64,000 bases of DNA from Nonomuraea aurantiaca (lineage in GTDB: Bacteria; Actinomycetota; Actinomycetes; Streptosporangiales; Streptosporangiaceae), in NCBI RefSeq assembly GCF_020215705.1, contig NZ_JAIWNB010000019.1, positions 162,400 to 226,399 on the forward strand. Direction: 5' to 3'. Below are positions 42,979-51,195 of the stretch, one piece after another; within the stretch, counting starts at the first letter, position 1; every line of letters begins with the position of its first letter. A program made the translations under genes and the position numbers. Under the pieces are notes generated by a model. The model searched no databases. It was given only the letters and a program-made list of their open reading frames with translations, and was not told the DNA's origin.

Positions 42979-43031
42979 GGCACGGGCAAGCGGTTTATCT
43001 TGCGCCCCTCGGTACGGGCAAGCGGTTCATC
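42979..43031. repeat. Direct repeat pair upstream of the MFS exporter gene
   Basis: 42979-42999 and 43011-43031 share 19 of 21 bases (GG-Y-ACGGGCAAGCGGTT-Y-ATC), with an 11-base spacer (period 32, three DNA turns). They lie 28-80 bases before the minus-strand MFS start, so they could be paired operator sites or one more of the window's tandem repeat patches. On the minus strand TTGCCC in one copy and GATAAA in the other are 16 bases apart and could be promoter elements. Confidence 0.6.
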
Positions 43032-43041
43032 CGGCACAAGG

Positions 43042-43074
43042 CTGGGCCCCCCGGAGTGTCTCCGGGGGGCCCAG
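43042..43074 (-). terminator. Strong palindrome ending the SnoaL/DHA2 transcript
   Basis: Perfect 15-base inverted repeat (43042-43056 and 43060-43074) with a 3-base loop, 12 bases after the minus-strand SnoaL-like stop. The T run after it is poor (CCTTGTG), but the stem is very stable. Confidence 0.7.
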
Positions 43075-43085
43075 TGAAGCCGTGT

Positions 43086-43445
43086 TCAGGCGGCAGGCAC
43101 CTTGTCCAGGAAGCCCAGGACCCTGGCGATCCGGCCGTCCGCGGCCAGCTGCACCACGTCGAACCCGACCACCACCGGCTCCTCACCCGCCGGGCCCAGG
43201 TGCCAGGTGAACCGGGCGATGTCGTGGTGGGCGTCGTACACCTCGCCGGGGCTGAACACGAAGCCCGGGAACATGCCCTGCGCGCCCTCGATCAGCGCGG
43301 CGAGCCCGGCGTGGCCGGAGACCTCGGCCAGCGGGTCGGTGTAGGTGGCGTCCTCGGTCCACACCTCGGCCACGGCCTTGGCACGGGCGTCGGCGTCGGT
43401 CTCGTTCCAGGCGGCGATGTAGCGGTCGATCAGCTCGTTGCTCAT
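43086..43445 (-). CDS. SnoaL-like (NTF2-fold) protein
   Basis: 119 aa. The start MSNELIDRYIAAWNETDADAR and the segment AEVWTEDATYTDPLAEVSGH are typical of SnoaL-like/NTF2-fold proteins, small single-domain proteins that serve as cyclases, isomerases or binding proteins. No catalytic role can be read. Third gene of a minus-strand set after the DHA2 transporter and a four-helix membrane protein; a 43-base gap separates it from the latter. Confidence 0.85.
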   Translation of the reverse strand: MSNELIDRYIAAWNETDADARAKAVAEVWTEDATYTDPLAEVSGHAGLAALIEGAQGMFPGFVFSPGEVYDAHHDIARFTWHLGPAGEEPVVVGFDVVQLAADGRIARVLGFLDKVPAA

Positions 43446-43488
43446 AATTATCTGCCTTTCAGGTGATATCGGAAGAGGAGGGAGAGGG

Positions 43489-43887
43489 TCAGCGGAGCCG
43501 GCGCAGGCCCGTGATCTGCAGCTCGGCGAAGACGCCGACCACGATGGCCTGGGCGATCGCCCACACCGCGCCGATTGTGGTGAACTCCGCCACCCCGGTG
43601 ACCACGGTGGCCACGCTGCCCAGGGTCCAGACGGCGTTGAGCGCGATCACGGCCTTGGTCGCCGCCGGGCTGATCGCGCGGCGGCCGGCCAGCAGGCCGA
43701 CCGCCACGCCGTACACGAGGAGGAAGACGCCGATCGCCCTGAGCAGGCCCGCGTCCGGGCCGAGCAGGTCACTCGCGGGACCGGCGGCGGCGAGGTAGAC
43801 GAGCCCGTTGACACCGGTGACGACGGCGTCGAGGGCCAGCACCACGCGCAGGAACCTGGCCTGGTCGGTCACAGTGAGGGCGGTCAT
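43489..43887 (-). CDS. Four-helix integral membrane protein
   Basis: 132 aa from ATG 43887 with AGGGAG about 7 bases upstream. Four membrane segments (FLRVVLALDAVVTGVNGLVY; LLRAIGVFLLVYGVAVGLLA; AVIALNAVWTLGSVATVVTG; IGAVWAIAQAIVVGVFAEL). I do not recognise a function; similar proteins occur near SnoaL-like genes in actinomycetes. The longer frame upstream crosses two inverted repeats and is non-coding. Confidence 0.82.
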   Translation of the reverse strand: MTALTVTDQARFLRVVLALDAVVTGVNGLVYLAAAGPASDLLGPDAGLLRAIGVFLLVYGVAVGLLAGRRAISPAATKAVIALNAVWTLGSVATVVTGVAEFTTIGAVWAIAQAIVVGVFAELQITGLRRLR

Positions 43888-43916
43888 TTCGGCGCTCCCT
43901 TCGAGCGGTTCGTTCG

Positions 43917-43971
43917 GACATGAGAAACATGTCAGCCGGGGCGGGGGCGCCGCGATTACGCCAGAGGTAAT
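43917..43971. promoter_or_regulatory. Two inverted repeats before the four-helix membrane protein gene
   Basis: GACATG-AGAAA-CATGTC (43917-43933) and ATTAC-GCCAGAG-GTAAT (43955-43971) are perfect 17-base inverted repeats in the 141-base gap between the DHA2 gene and the next gene on the minus strand. Their size and place suggest regulator sites and a second promoter. Which regulator binds is unknown. Confidence 0.5.
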
Positions 43972-44028
43972 GCGGGCGCTTATCTCCGGCTCCACCTGGG
44001 GGCGCGGCCCGAAAACTCGTCTCCGACG

Positions 44029-45471
44029 TCAGCCGCGCGCCTTCTTCGGGAGCAGGAAGCCGATCGCGAAGGCGACGGCGGTCAGGCCCAGCGTGATCAG
44101 TGTCACCGAGGCGGCGGCCTGCACCGCGTCGAGTTCGGCGGTGCCCGGCAGGTGGGAGCCGAGCCGGCCGAAGAACACCGTGCCCAGGACGGCGATGCCG
44201 AGAGAGGCGCCGAGTTGCTGGATGCTCTCCAGCGCCCCGGAGGCGGAGCCGACCTCGTGGTCCTCGACGTCGCCCATGATGATGCCGAACAGCGGGACGA
44301 AGATCATGCCCATGCCCACCCCGTACGCCAGCAGCGGGAAGGCCAGCTCCCAGTCTCCGGTGCCGCCGAGCCGCAGGACCACGTAGAGGGCCGCGATGCC
44401 GGCCGCCATGATGGCCAGGCCGAGATGCAGGATCCGGCGGCCCAGCACGGCCGTCCTGGCCCCGGCGAACGCGGTGCCGAAAAAGGCGCCGACGGCCCAG
44501 GTCGCCATCGTCAGGCTGGCATGCAGCGCCGTGTAGCCCAGCCCGAGCTGCAGGAACATTCCGACCGCCAGCCCGAAGCCGCAGACCGCGCCGAAGAACA
44601 CGATCACGAAGGCGATGCCGGAGGCGTAGGAGCGACGGCGGAAGACGCTCGGCTCGACCAGCGTGGTGGCCCCGGCCCGCTTGCGGCGCAGCTGGTGCAG
44701 CCCGAACGCGCCGAACACCGGCACCGAGGCGGCCATCATCACCAGCGACCAGCCCGGCCAGCCCAGCTCGCGGCCCTGGACCAGCGGGTAGATCAGCAGC
44801 AGCATCCCCGCTCCCGCCAGCACGCTCCCACCCAGGTCGAGCCGGGTCGAGCGGGCCGAAGCCGTCACGGCCGGCAGCACCCGTGAGCCGACGATCAGCG
44901 CGTACGCGCCGAGCGGCAGGTTGATCAGGAAGATCATGCGCCAGCCGGTGCCCAGCACATCCGCGTCGACCAGCAGCCCGGCGACGACCGGCCCGAGGAT
45001 CGTGGCCAGGCCGATGACCGGGCCGAACGCGCCGAACGCCTTGCCCAGCTCGGCGGGTGGGAACAGATCGCGGATCAGGCCGAAGCCCTGCGGGATCATG
45101 ACGGCTCCGGTCAGGCCCTGCAGCACCCGGGCCACGATCAGCACCTCGGGCGTGGGCGACAGCGCGCAGGCCAGCGAGGTGAGGACGAAGCCGGCCGTAC
45201 CGAGGAGCAGCATGCGCCGTCGGCCGAACATGTCGCCGAGCCGTCCGCCGGTCAGCAGCCCCACCGCCAGCGCCAGGGTGTAGCCGGCGGCGATCCACTG
45301 GAGCGCGGCGTAGCCGCCGCCCAGGTCCGCCTGGATGGCCGGGCCGCCGACGCTCACCACGGTGGAGTCGAGCAGGTTCATCAGCGTCGCGCCGAGGACG
45401 GCGGACAGGCCGAGCCAGCGGTGCTCGCGGACGGTCGTCTCGGTGGCCGGCGCCTCGAGTATTGCGGTCAT
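44029..45471 (-). CDS. DHA2-family (EmrB/QacA-type) MFS drug exporter
   Basis: 480 aa with about fourteen membrane helices. DHA2 landmarks: LLDSTVVSVGGPAIQADLG (first-helix signature of EmrB/QacA), GGRLGDMFGRRRML (motif A), RVLQGLTGAVMIPQG (motif B) and GPVVAGLLVDADVLGTGWRM (antiporter motif C). Exports cationic or hydrophobic drugs in exchange for protons; the substrate is unknown. ATG 45471 with GGAGGA close upstream. Inverted repeats over its promoter indicate control by a repressor such as a TetR-type protein, yet no regulator gene is adjacent; the divergent neighbour is the hydrogenase-like cluster. Confidence 0.92.
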   Translation of the reverse strand: MTAILEAPATETTVREHRWLGLSAVLGATLMNLLDSTVVSVGGPAIQADLGGGYAALQWIAAGYTLALAVGLLTGGRLGDMFGRRRMLLLGTAGFVLTSLACALSPTPEVLIVARVLQGLTGAVMIPQGFGLIRDLFPPAELGKAFGAFGPVIGLATILGPVVAGLLVDADVLGTGWRMIFLINLPLGAYALIVGSRVLPAVTASARSTRLDLGGSVLAGAGMLLLIYPLVQGRELGWPGWSLVMMAASVPVFGAFGLHQLRRKRAGATTLVEPSVFRRRSYASGIAFVIVFFGAVCGFGLAVGMFLQLGLGYTALHASLTMATWAVGAFFGTAFAGARTAVLGRRILHLGLAIMAAGIAALYVVLRLGGTGDWELAFPLLAYGVGMGMIFVPLFGIIMGDVEDHEVGSASGALESIQQLGASLGIAVLGTVFFGRLGSHLPGTAELDAVQAAASVTLITLGLTAVAFAIGFLLPKKARG

Positions 45472-45502
45472 TGAGGAGTCCTCCAGATAGCGGAACGGAT
45501 CG

Positions 45503-45549
45503 CTCTGTTCTAAACAGAGTCTATGGGAACGGAATGATTTATTCCATAG
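45503..45549 (-). promoter_or_regulatory. Promoter-operator of the DHA2 exporter
   Basis: Two inverted repeats: CTCTGTT-CTA-AACAGAG (45503-45519) and CTATGG...CCATAG (45521-45526 with 45544-45549), the second enclosing GGAAT-N5-ATTCC (45531-45545). On the minus strand TGGAAT (45546-45541) and TAGACT (45523-45518) are 17 bases apart and fit -35 and -10; the first repeat then covers the transcription start. This is the pattern of a repressed efflux gene. Confidence 0.6.
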
Positions 45550-45661
45550 ATGGATTCAAGATCTTTGGGAATGAAGGCTCCGGGTCGCCCGCGAGCGCGG
45601 CATAGTGGTCAGCCCGGCAAGAGGATGGTGTTTTCCCAGGTCGGAGCGATGGGGGGTCGCT

Positions 45662-46135
45662 GTGGGTCTGTGGCGAAAAATTCTGAGAACAGGGCGGATG
45701 GCCGAGCCGCCGATGGAACGTGCCAAAAGTCAAGGAATGCTGGAACTGGCGGGATCGGTGCAGATCCGCCACGTGGACGCGGGCTCGTGCAACGGCTGCG
45801 AGGTGGAGATCGCCTCGGTCTTCGGGCCGGTCTACGACGCGGAGCGCTACGGCGCCCGGCTGGTCGCCTCGCCGCGGCACGCCGACGCGTTGCTGGTCAC
45901 CGGGCCGGTCACGCGCAACATGGAGATGGCGCTGCGCCGCACCTACGAGGCCGTGCCGGAGCCGCGCATGGTGATCGCGCTGGGCGACTGCGCGCGTGAC
46001 TGCGGGGTGTTCGCGGGCGCGTACGGCGTCGTGGGCGCGGTGGGTGACGTGGTGCCGGTCGACGTCGAGGTGACCGGCTGCCCACCGCCGCCGGAGGCGA
46101 TCATCGAGGCGCTGCGCGGGATGACCGGGCGATGA
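45662..46135 (+). CDS. Hydrogenase-related complex, small (NuoB/HyfI-like) subunit
   Basis: 157 aa. Residues 35-157 are NuoB/HycG-like: HVDAGSCNGCEVEI (Cys43, Cys46), GDCARDCGVF (Cys110, Cys114) and TGCPPPP (Cys140), enough for the proximal 4Fe-4S cluster. GPVYDAERYGARLVASPRHA is characteristic of group 4 hydrogenase small subunits rather than the complex I subunit. GTG 45662 follows GGGGGG at 45650-45655. First of six genes that overlap by 1-4 bases, with no gene between it and the divergent DHA2 exporter. The Fe-S relay appears intact although the large subunit has lost its nickel site. Start could also be at an internal codon, since residues 1-30 are variable. Confidence 0.88.
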   Translation: MGLWRKILRTGRMAEPPMERAKSQGMLELAGSVQIRHVDAGSCNGCEVEIASVFGPVYDAERYGARLVASPRHADALLVTGPVTRNMEMALRRTYEAVPEPRMVIALGDCARDCGVFAGAYGVVGAVGDVVPVDVEVTGCPPPPEAIIEALRGMTGR

Positions 46136-48114
46136 TCCTCTACGCGTGCGCCCTGGGCCTCTGCCTGACCGCCGCCCTCGTCGCCCTGCTGCCCGCACGC
46201 GCGGTCACCGTCGCGGCCGAAGTGATCACGGCGCTGGCCGGCGTGGTGGCGGCCGTGGCGGGGGCGCGGGCGACGCTCGGCCACGGCTGGTCGGCCTGGC
46301 TGCCCGACCTGCTGCCCCTGGGCGGTCTGCGCCTGGCGCTCGACCCGCTCGGTGGCCTGTTCACCGCCATCACGGGCGCGGTGACGGTGTGCGCGGCGAT
46401 CCACGGCATCGGCTCCGGCGCGGCCAGGGCGACGCGGGCGGTCATACCGCTGTTCGTGGCGGCGCTGCTGCTGGTGCCCGCGGCTGACAGCGTGAGCACG
46501 TTCCTGTTCGGCTGGGAGCTGATGGCGATGACCTCGCTCCTGCTCGTGGCGGCCGAGCACCGCGACCGGCCGTCGGTCGGGAAGGCCGCGCTGTGGTACG
46601 CCGTCATGACCCACCTCGGCCTGGTGACGATCATGTGCGGCCTCTGCTACCTGGCGGCCGGAGCCACGGGCGACGGCTTCGACCAGCTGCGCGCCGCCGA
46701 GCTGTCGCCCGCGGCCAGGGACGTGATCTTCCTGGCCACTCTGGCCGGGTTCGCGGCCAAGGCCGGGATCGTGCCGCTGCACGTGTGGCTGCCAAGGGCC
46801 TACCCGGCCGCGCCCGGTCACGTGTCGCCGCTGATGAGCGGCGCCATGGTCAACATGGGCGTCTACGGCGTGGTCAGGGTCGGGCTCGACCTGCTGCGCG
46901 GCGGTCCCGTCTGGTGGTGGTGGATCGTCCTGGCGCTCGGCGCCCTGTCCGCGCTGTACGGAGTGCTCCACGCCGCCATGGCCACCGACCTGAAGCGGCT
47001 GCTCGGCTACTCCTCGACCGAGAACATGGGCCTGGTGCTCATCGGCGTCGGCGCGGCCGGCTTCTTCGCGGCCGACGGCGCCGGCCCCCTGGCCGCCCTC
47101 GCCCTCACCGCGGCCCTGCTGCACGTGGTCAACCACGCCGCGTTCAAGACACTGCTGTTCCAGGCGGCCGGTTCGGTCCAGCGGGCGACGGGCACCCGGG
47201 ATCTCGACGCGCTCGGCGGCCTGCGCACCCGCATGCCGTACACCACGGCCCTGTTCGCCGTCGGCGCCCTGTGCGCGTCGGCGCTGCCGCCCGGCAACGG
47301 CTTCGTCAGCGAATGGCTGCTGCTGCAGAGCCTCATCCACGCGCTGCCCGCCTCGGGGGTGGCAGGGGCGGTCACGATGCCGCTGGCCGTGGGCGCCATC
47401 GCGCTCACGGCGGGGCTGGCGGTGGCCACGTTCGTGAAGGCGTTCGGCGTCGGGTTCCTGGCCCGGCCGCGCAGCCCGGCCGCCGAACGGGCGGCGGAGA
47501 GCCCGCGTACGGCGATCTGCGGGACGGCGCTGGCGGCGGCGGCCTGCCTGCTGCTCGCGCTCGACCCCGCGCTGGTCCTGCCCGCGCTCACCGCGGCCGT
47601 CACGCGGGTGATCCCGGTGGGCCGGCCGGTCACCGGAGAGGTGACCCTCCGGCTGAGCGCGATCACCGGCTCGATCTCGCCGGTCCTCATCGCGCTCGCG
47701 CTGGCCGGGGCCGTGGCGGCGGTGCTGTCGCTGGTCCGCGCGGTGGCCACCCGGCGCGTACGACGGCCGGCCCGCCTGTGGGACTGCGGAGCGGGACCGG
47801 TCTCGGCCCGCATGGAGTACACCGCCACCTCCTTCGCCGAACCCCTGCAGCGGGTCTTCGTCGACGCCCTGCAACCGGAGAGCGCCATCGACGTGACGGT
47901 CGTCAAGGAGTCGGCCTACCTGGTGCAGCGGGTACGGTTCCGCGCCAGGGTGCCCGACCGGGTCGAACGGCTGCTGTACGAGCCGGTGCTGGCCGCCGCC
48001 GTCAGGCTGGGCTCGCAGGCGCGGCGGCTGGCCGACGGCAGCGTCCACCGCTACCTGTCCTACGGCTTCTACGCGCTGACCGGCGTGCTGATCGTGCTGG
48101 CGGTGATCTCGTGA
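46132..48114 (+). CDS. Hydrogenase-related complex, NuoL/HyfB-like antiporter subunit
   Basis: 660 aa with about fifteen membrane helices; a Mrp/NuoL-type proton-channel subunit. Channel residues are kept: Glu129 in FGWELMAM, Lys210 and His217 in GFAAKAGIVPLHVWLP, Lys278 in ATDLKRLLGYSSTENMG and the Lys/His pair in HVVNHAAFKTLLF. The C-terminal part (WDCGAGPVSARMEYTATSFA) matches HyfB-type proteins. ATG overlaps the small-subunit stop by 4 bases. It should form one of two antiporter modules with the gene at 49711. Intact channel residues argue for real ion translocation. Confidence 0.9.
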   Translation: MILYACALGLCLTAALVALLPARAVTVAAEVITALAGVVAAVAGARATLGHGWSAWLPDLLPLGGLRLALDPLGGLFTAITGAVTVCAAIHGIGSGAARATRAVIPLFVAALLLVPAADSVSTFLFGWELMAMTSLLLVAAEHRDRPSVGKAALWYAVMTHLGLVTIMCGLCYLAAGATGDGFDQLRAAELSPAARDVIFLATLAGFAAKAGIVPLHVWLPRAYPAAPGHVSPLMSGAMVNMGVYGVVRVGLDLLRGGPVWWWWIVLALGALSALYGVLHAAMATDLKRLLGYSSTENMGLVLIGVGAAGFFAADGAGPLAALALTAALLHVVNHAAFKTLLFQAAGSVQRATGTRDLDALGGLRTRMPYTTALFAVGALCASALPPGNGFVSEWLLLQSLIHALPASGVAGAVTMPLAVGAIALTAGLAVATFVKAFGVGFLARPRSPAAERAAESPRTAICGTALAAAACLLLALDPALVLPALTAAVTRVIPVGRPVTGEVTLRLSAITGSISPVLIALALAGAVAAVLSLVRAVATRRVRRPARLWDCGAGPVSARMEYTATSFAEPLQRVFVDALQPESAIDVTVVKESAYLVQRVRFRARVPDRVERLLYEPVLAAAVRLGSQARRLADGSVHRYLSYGFYALTGVLIVLAVIS

Positions 48115-49046
48115 TCGCCATGGTGCTGCAAGTGCTCGTGGTGGCCGCCGGGGCGCCGCTGCTGGCCGGCCTGATGCGCCAGGTCAGGGCCCGCCTGGAG
48201 GGGCGCGCGGGCGCCGGGGTGCGGCAGCCGTGGCGCGACCTGCGCAAGCTGGCCCGCAAGGAGCGCATCGCACCGCACGGCACCGGCTACCTGTTCCGTG
48301 CGGCGCCGCCGTTGCTGGCCGGGACCACGCTGGTGGTCGCGGCGGCGGTGCCGCTGGTCACCGCCGCCTCGCCGCTCGACGGCGTCGCCGACCTGTTCGC
48401 GGTCGCCGCGCTGCTCGCGCTCGGCTCGGTGGCGCTGGCACTGGGTGGGCTCGACACGGGCACCGCGTTCGGCGGGATGGGCGCCAGCCGGGAGATGACC
48501 GTGCTCGCCCTGGTCGAGCCGACGATCCTGCTGGCCGTCTTCGCGCTGTCGATCCGCGTGGGCACCACCGACCTCGGCGCGATCGTCACCGAGACCGCGA
48601 GCAGCCCGCTGTCGGTCATCTCCCCGGTGAGCCTGCTGGCCGCCGTCGCGCTCGCGGTGGTCACGATCGCCGAGTCGGGCCGGATCCCGGTGGACAACCC
48701 GTCGACCCACCTGGAGCTGACGATGATCCACGAGGCGATGATCCTGGAGTACGCCGGCCCCGACCTGGCGCTCATCGAGTGGGCCTCGGCGATGCGGCTC
48801 ACGGTCATGCTCGGGCTGTTCACCGGGCTGTTCGCGCCGGCCGGCATCGCCACCGCGGGCGCCGGGCCGATCATGCTGCTGGTCGCCGTGGTGGCGTTCG
48901 CCCTGAAGGTGGCGCTGCTGGGCGGCGTGCTGGCGGCCGGTGAGGTGTTCATGGCCAAGCTGCGCCTGTTCCGCGTCCCCGAGCTGCTGGCCGGCTCGTT
49001 CCTGATGGCCCTGCTGGCGGTCGCCGCCTCCTTCTTCCTGGCGTGA
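48111..49046 (+). CDS. Hydrogenase-related complex, NuoH/HyfC-like subunit
   Basis: 311 aa with eight membrane segments. NuoH/HycD family: RQVRARLEGRAGAGVRQPWR near the N-terminus, GGMGASREMTVLALVEPTIL, and ESGRIPVDNPSTHLELTMIH followed by EAMILEYAGPDLALIEW, all Glu-rich loops that face the redox module in complex I and link it to the membrane arm. These are fully conserved here. GTG start overlaps the upstream stop by 4 bases (GTGA). The frame is open further upstream only as a shadow of the NuoL-like gene. Confidence 0.92.
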   Translation: MIAMVLQVLVVAAGAPLLAGLMRQVRARLEGRAGAGVRQPWRDLRKLARKERIAPHGTGYLFRAAPPLLAGTTLVVAAAVPLVTAASPLDGVADLFAVAALLALGSVALALGGLDTGTAFGGMGASREMTVLALVEPTILLAVFALSIRVGTTDLGAIVTETASSPLSVISPVSLLAAVALAVVTIAESGRIPVDNPSTHLELTMIHEAMILEYAGPDLALIEWASAMRLTVMLGLFTGLFAPAGIATAGAGPIMLLVAVVAFALKVALLGGVLAAGEVFMAKLRLFRVPELLAGSFLMALLAVAASFFLA

Positions 49047-49711
49047 GTGAGATGACTGATCCCGTGTACGTGCAGGCGCTCGACCTGGCCTGCGGCGCCT
49101 TCCTGTTGACGGGCGTGCTGGTCCTGTGGCGGCGCGACCTGGCCGCGATCATCTGGCTGTTCGGGCTGCAGGGGGTGGCGCTGGGCGCCCTGATCGCGGT
49201 CAGGGGGCTGCACGAGGCCGACGTCGAGCTGACCGTGCTCGGACTCGGGGTGGGACTGCTGCGCGCGGTGCTCCTGCCCTGCCTCATGCGGCGCGCGCTG
49301 GCGGCCGGCGACGAGGGGCGCGAGGCCCGGCCACACGTCAGCGTCGCCGCGTCGCTGCTGGTCACGGCCGTGCTGACGATGCTCGCGTACGCGGTCTCCC
49401 AGCCCCTCGTACGCCTGGCGCCCACACCCGCCACCCAGGCCGTGCCGATCGCGCTGACCGTGCTGCTGGTGGGCTTCTTCGTGCTGGTCACCAGGAGGCG
49501 GGCGCTGTCGCAGGTGGTCGGGTTCCTGCTGATGGACAACGCCATCACCGCCGCCGCCTTCCTCACCACCACCGGGGTGCCGCTGGTGGTGGAGCTGGGC
49601 GTCTCGCTCGACGTGCTGCTGGCCGTACTGGCGCTGCAGGTTCTGACCACCCGGATGCGGGCCGCGTTCGGCGGCACCGACCTCGACGAGCTACGGGAGC
49701 TGCACGACTGA
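49043..49711 (+). CDS. Hydrogenase-related complex, HyfE-like membrane subunit
   Basis: 222 aa with about seven membrane segments. The C-terminal half resembles NuoK (VVGFLLMDNAITAAAFLTTT) and the whole has the layout of HyfE/HycP proteins, which in group 4 complexes stand in for NuoK and NuoJ. GTG overlaps the preceding stop by 4 bases; the stop overlaps the next start by one base (TGATG). Short acidic tail (GGTDLDELRELHD). Sequence similarity is weaker than for its neighbours and much of the call rests on position. Confidence 0.85.
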   Translation: MSEMTDPVYVQALDLACGAFLLTGVLVLWRRDLAAIIWLFGLQGVALGALIAVRGLHEADVELTVLGLGVGLLRAVLLPCLMRRALAAGDEGREARPHVSVAASLLVTAVLTMLAYAVSQPLVRLAPTPATQAVPIALTVLLVGFFVLVTRRRALSQVVGFLLMDNAITAAAFLTTTGVPLVVELGVSLDVLLAVLALQVLTTRMRAAFGGTDLDELRELHD

Positions 49712-51195
49712 TGGTGATCGTTCCGGTGGCGCTGCCGCTCGCGGCCGCGGGCCTGTATGCCGTGTTCGGCTGGAACCGCGTGACGGAGTGGCTCGGCGCC
49801 CTGTCCGCGGGCGGGCTGCTCGCCGTCGCCGTCCTGCTCGCGCGGGCTGGCGAGGGGAGCGGGTTGTGGGGGCTGCTGCGGGTGGACGCGCTCAGCGCCT
49901 ACATGCTGATCGTGATCGGCGTCGTGGCGCTGCTGGCGATGCTGGCCAGCCCCGGCTACCTGCGGGCCGAGGCGGCCACCGGCCATGCGGGGCCGCGGGC
50001 CGCACGTAGCTACGGGATCTTCACCCAGTGCTTCGTCGCGGCGATGGCGACGGCCGTGCTGTCCGCGAGCCTCGGGATGCTCTGGGTGGCGGTCGAGGCG
50101 ACCACGATCCTGACCGCGTTCCTGGTCGGGTACCGCCGCACCAGGAAGGCCACCGAGGCGGCCTGGAAGTACGTGGTGATCTGCTCGGTCGGCATCGCGC
50201 TCGCGCTGCTCGGCCTCGTGATGGTGCACTACGCCGCCGTACACGCCGGGCTGTCCTCGCGCGAGGGGCTCGACTGGGTGTCGCTCGCCGGGCACGCCGG
50301 GGGGCTGGACCCGGGGGTGACGCGGATCGCGGTGGTGCTGCTCGTGCTCGGCTTCGGCGCCAAGGCGGGCCTCGCGCCGCTGCACGCCTGGCTGCCCGAC
50401 GCCCACAGCCAGGCGCCCGCGCCGGTCTCGGCGCTGATGTCCGGGGTGCTGCTGTCGGTGGCGTTCTACGCGATCCTGCGGGTCAAGGTGGTGTCCGACG
50501 TGGCGCTCGGGGCGGGGTTCTGCCGGATGCTGCTGATCGTGGTGGCGCTGGCGTCGCTGGCCGTGGCGGCGGCGCTGCTGATCGGGCAGCGCGACTTCAA
50601 GCGGATGCTGGCCTATTCGAGCATCGAGCACATGGGGCTGATCGCGCTCGGCGCGGCCATCGGCAACGGGCTGGCGCTGGGCGCCGTGCTGCTGCACATC
50701 CTCGGGCACGGGCTGGGCAAGTCGGTGCTGTTCATCGGCTCGGGGCGGATCCAGCAGGCGGCCGGGAGCAGCAGCGTCGACGCCGTGCGGGGCCTCGGCG
50801 GGCGGGCGCCCGGACTGGCCACGGCCTTCGGGCTCGGGCTGCTGGCGCTGCTGGGGTTGCCGCCGTTCAGCCTGTTCGCCAGTGAGCTGGGGATCGTGCG
50901 GGCGGGGTTCGCGGCCGGGCTCGGGTGGGCGGTGGCGCCCGCGCTGGTGCTCATGCTGGTGATCGTCGCCGGCGTGGGCAGAGCGGCGGGCCGCATGCTG
51001 CTCGGCACCGCGCCACCGGGCTTGGCGGACGGGTCTGACGGGCGGTTGCGCGGCGCGGGTGTGCCGCTGGTCGTCGGCCTGGTGGCGTGCGCGGTGCTCG
51101 GCGTGACGCTGGGACCGCTCCGGCCGCTCCTGGAGTCCGCCGTCACCATCGCGACCGCCGGACCGCCGCTGAGCGCCATGGGAGGTGCGCGATGA
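49711..51195 (+). CDS. Hydrogenase-related complex, second antiporter (HyfF/NuoN-like) subunit
   Basis: 494 aa with about thirteen helices. Channel residues are kept: Glu129 in WVAVEATTILTAFLVGY, Lys218 in GFGAKAGLAPLHAWLPDAHS, the Lys in QRDFKRMLAYSSIEHMG and HGLGKSVLF. This is the HyfF/HycQ type of antiporter subunit, shorter than the NuoL-like gene at 46132. Both together give two proton channels plus the NuoH path. ATG shares one base with the preceding stop; its stop overlaps the large-subunit ATG by 4 bases. Confidence 0.9.
   Translation: MVIVPVALPLAAAGLYAVFGWNRVTEWLGALSAGGLLAVAVLLARAGEGSGLWGLLRVDALSAYMLIVIGVVALLAMLASPGYLRAEAATGHAGPRAARSYGIFTQCFVAAMATAVLSASLGMLWVAVEATTILTAFLVGYRRTRKATEAAWKYVVICSVGIALALLGLVMVHYAAVHAGLSSREGLDWVSLAGHAGGLDPGVTRIAVVLLVLGFGAKAGLAPLHAWLPDAHSQAPAPVSALMSGVLLSVAFYAILRVKVVSDVALGAGFCRMLLIVVALASLAVAAALLIGQRDFKRMLAYSSIEHMGLIALGAAIGNGLALGAVLLHILGHGLGKSVLFIGSGRIQQAAGSSSVDAVRGLGGRAPGLATAFGLGLLALLGLPPFSLFASELGIVRAGFAAGLGWAVAPALVLMLVIVAGVGRAAGRMLLGTAPPGLADGSDGRLRGAGVPLVVGLVACAVLGVTLGPLRPLLESAVTIATAGPPLSAMGGAR

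Noticed and set aside
43808..44386. Plus-strand frame over the exporter set gap
   Set aside because: It crosses both palindromes and the end of the DHA2 gene antisense and has no coding features.
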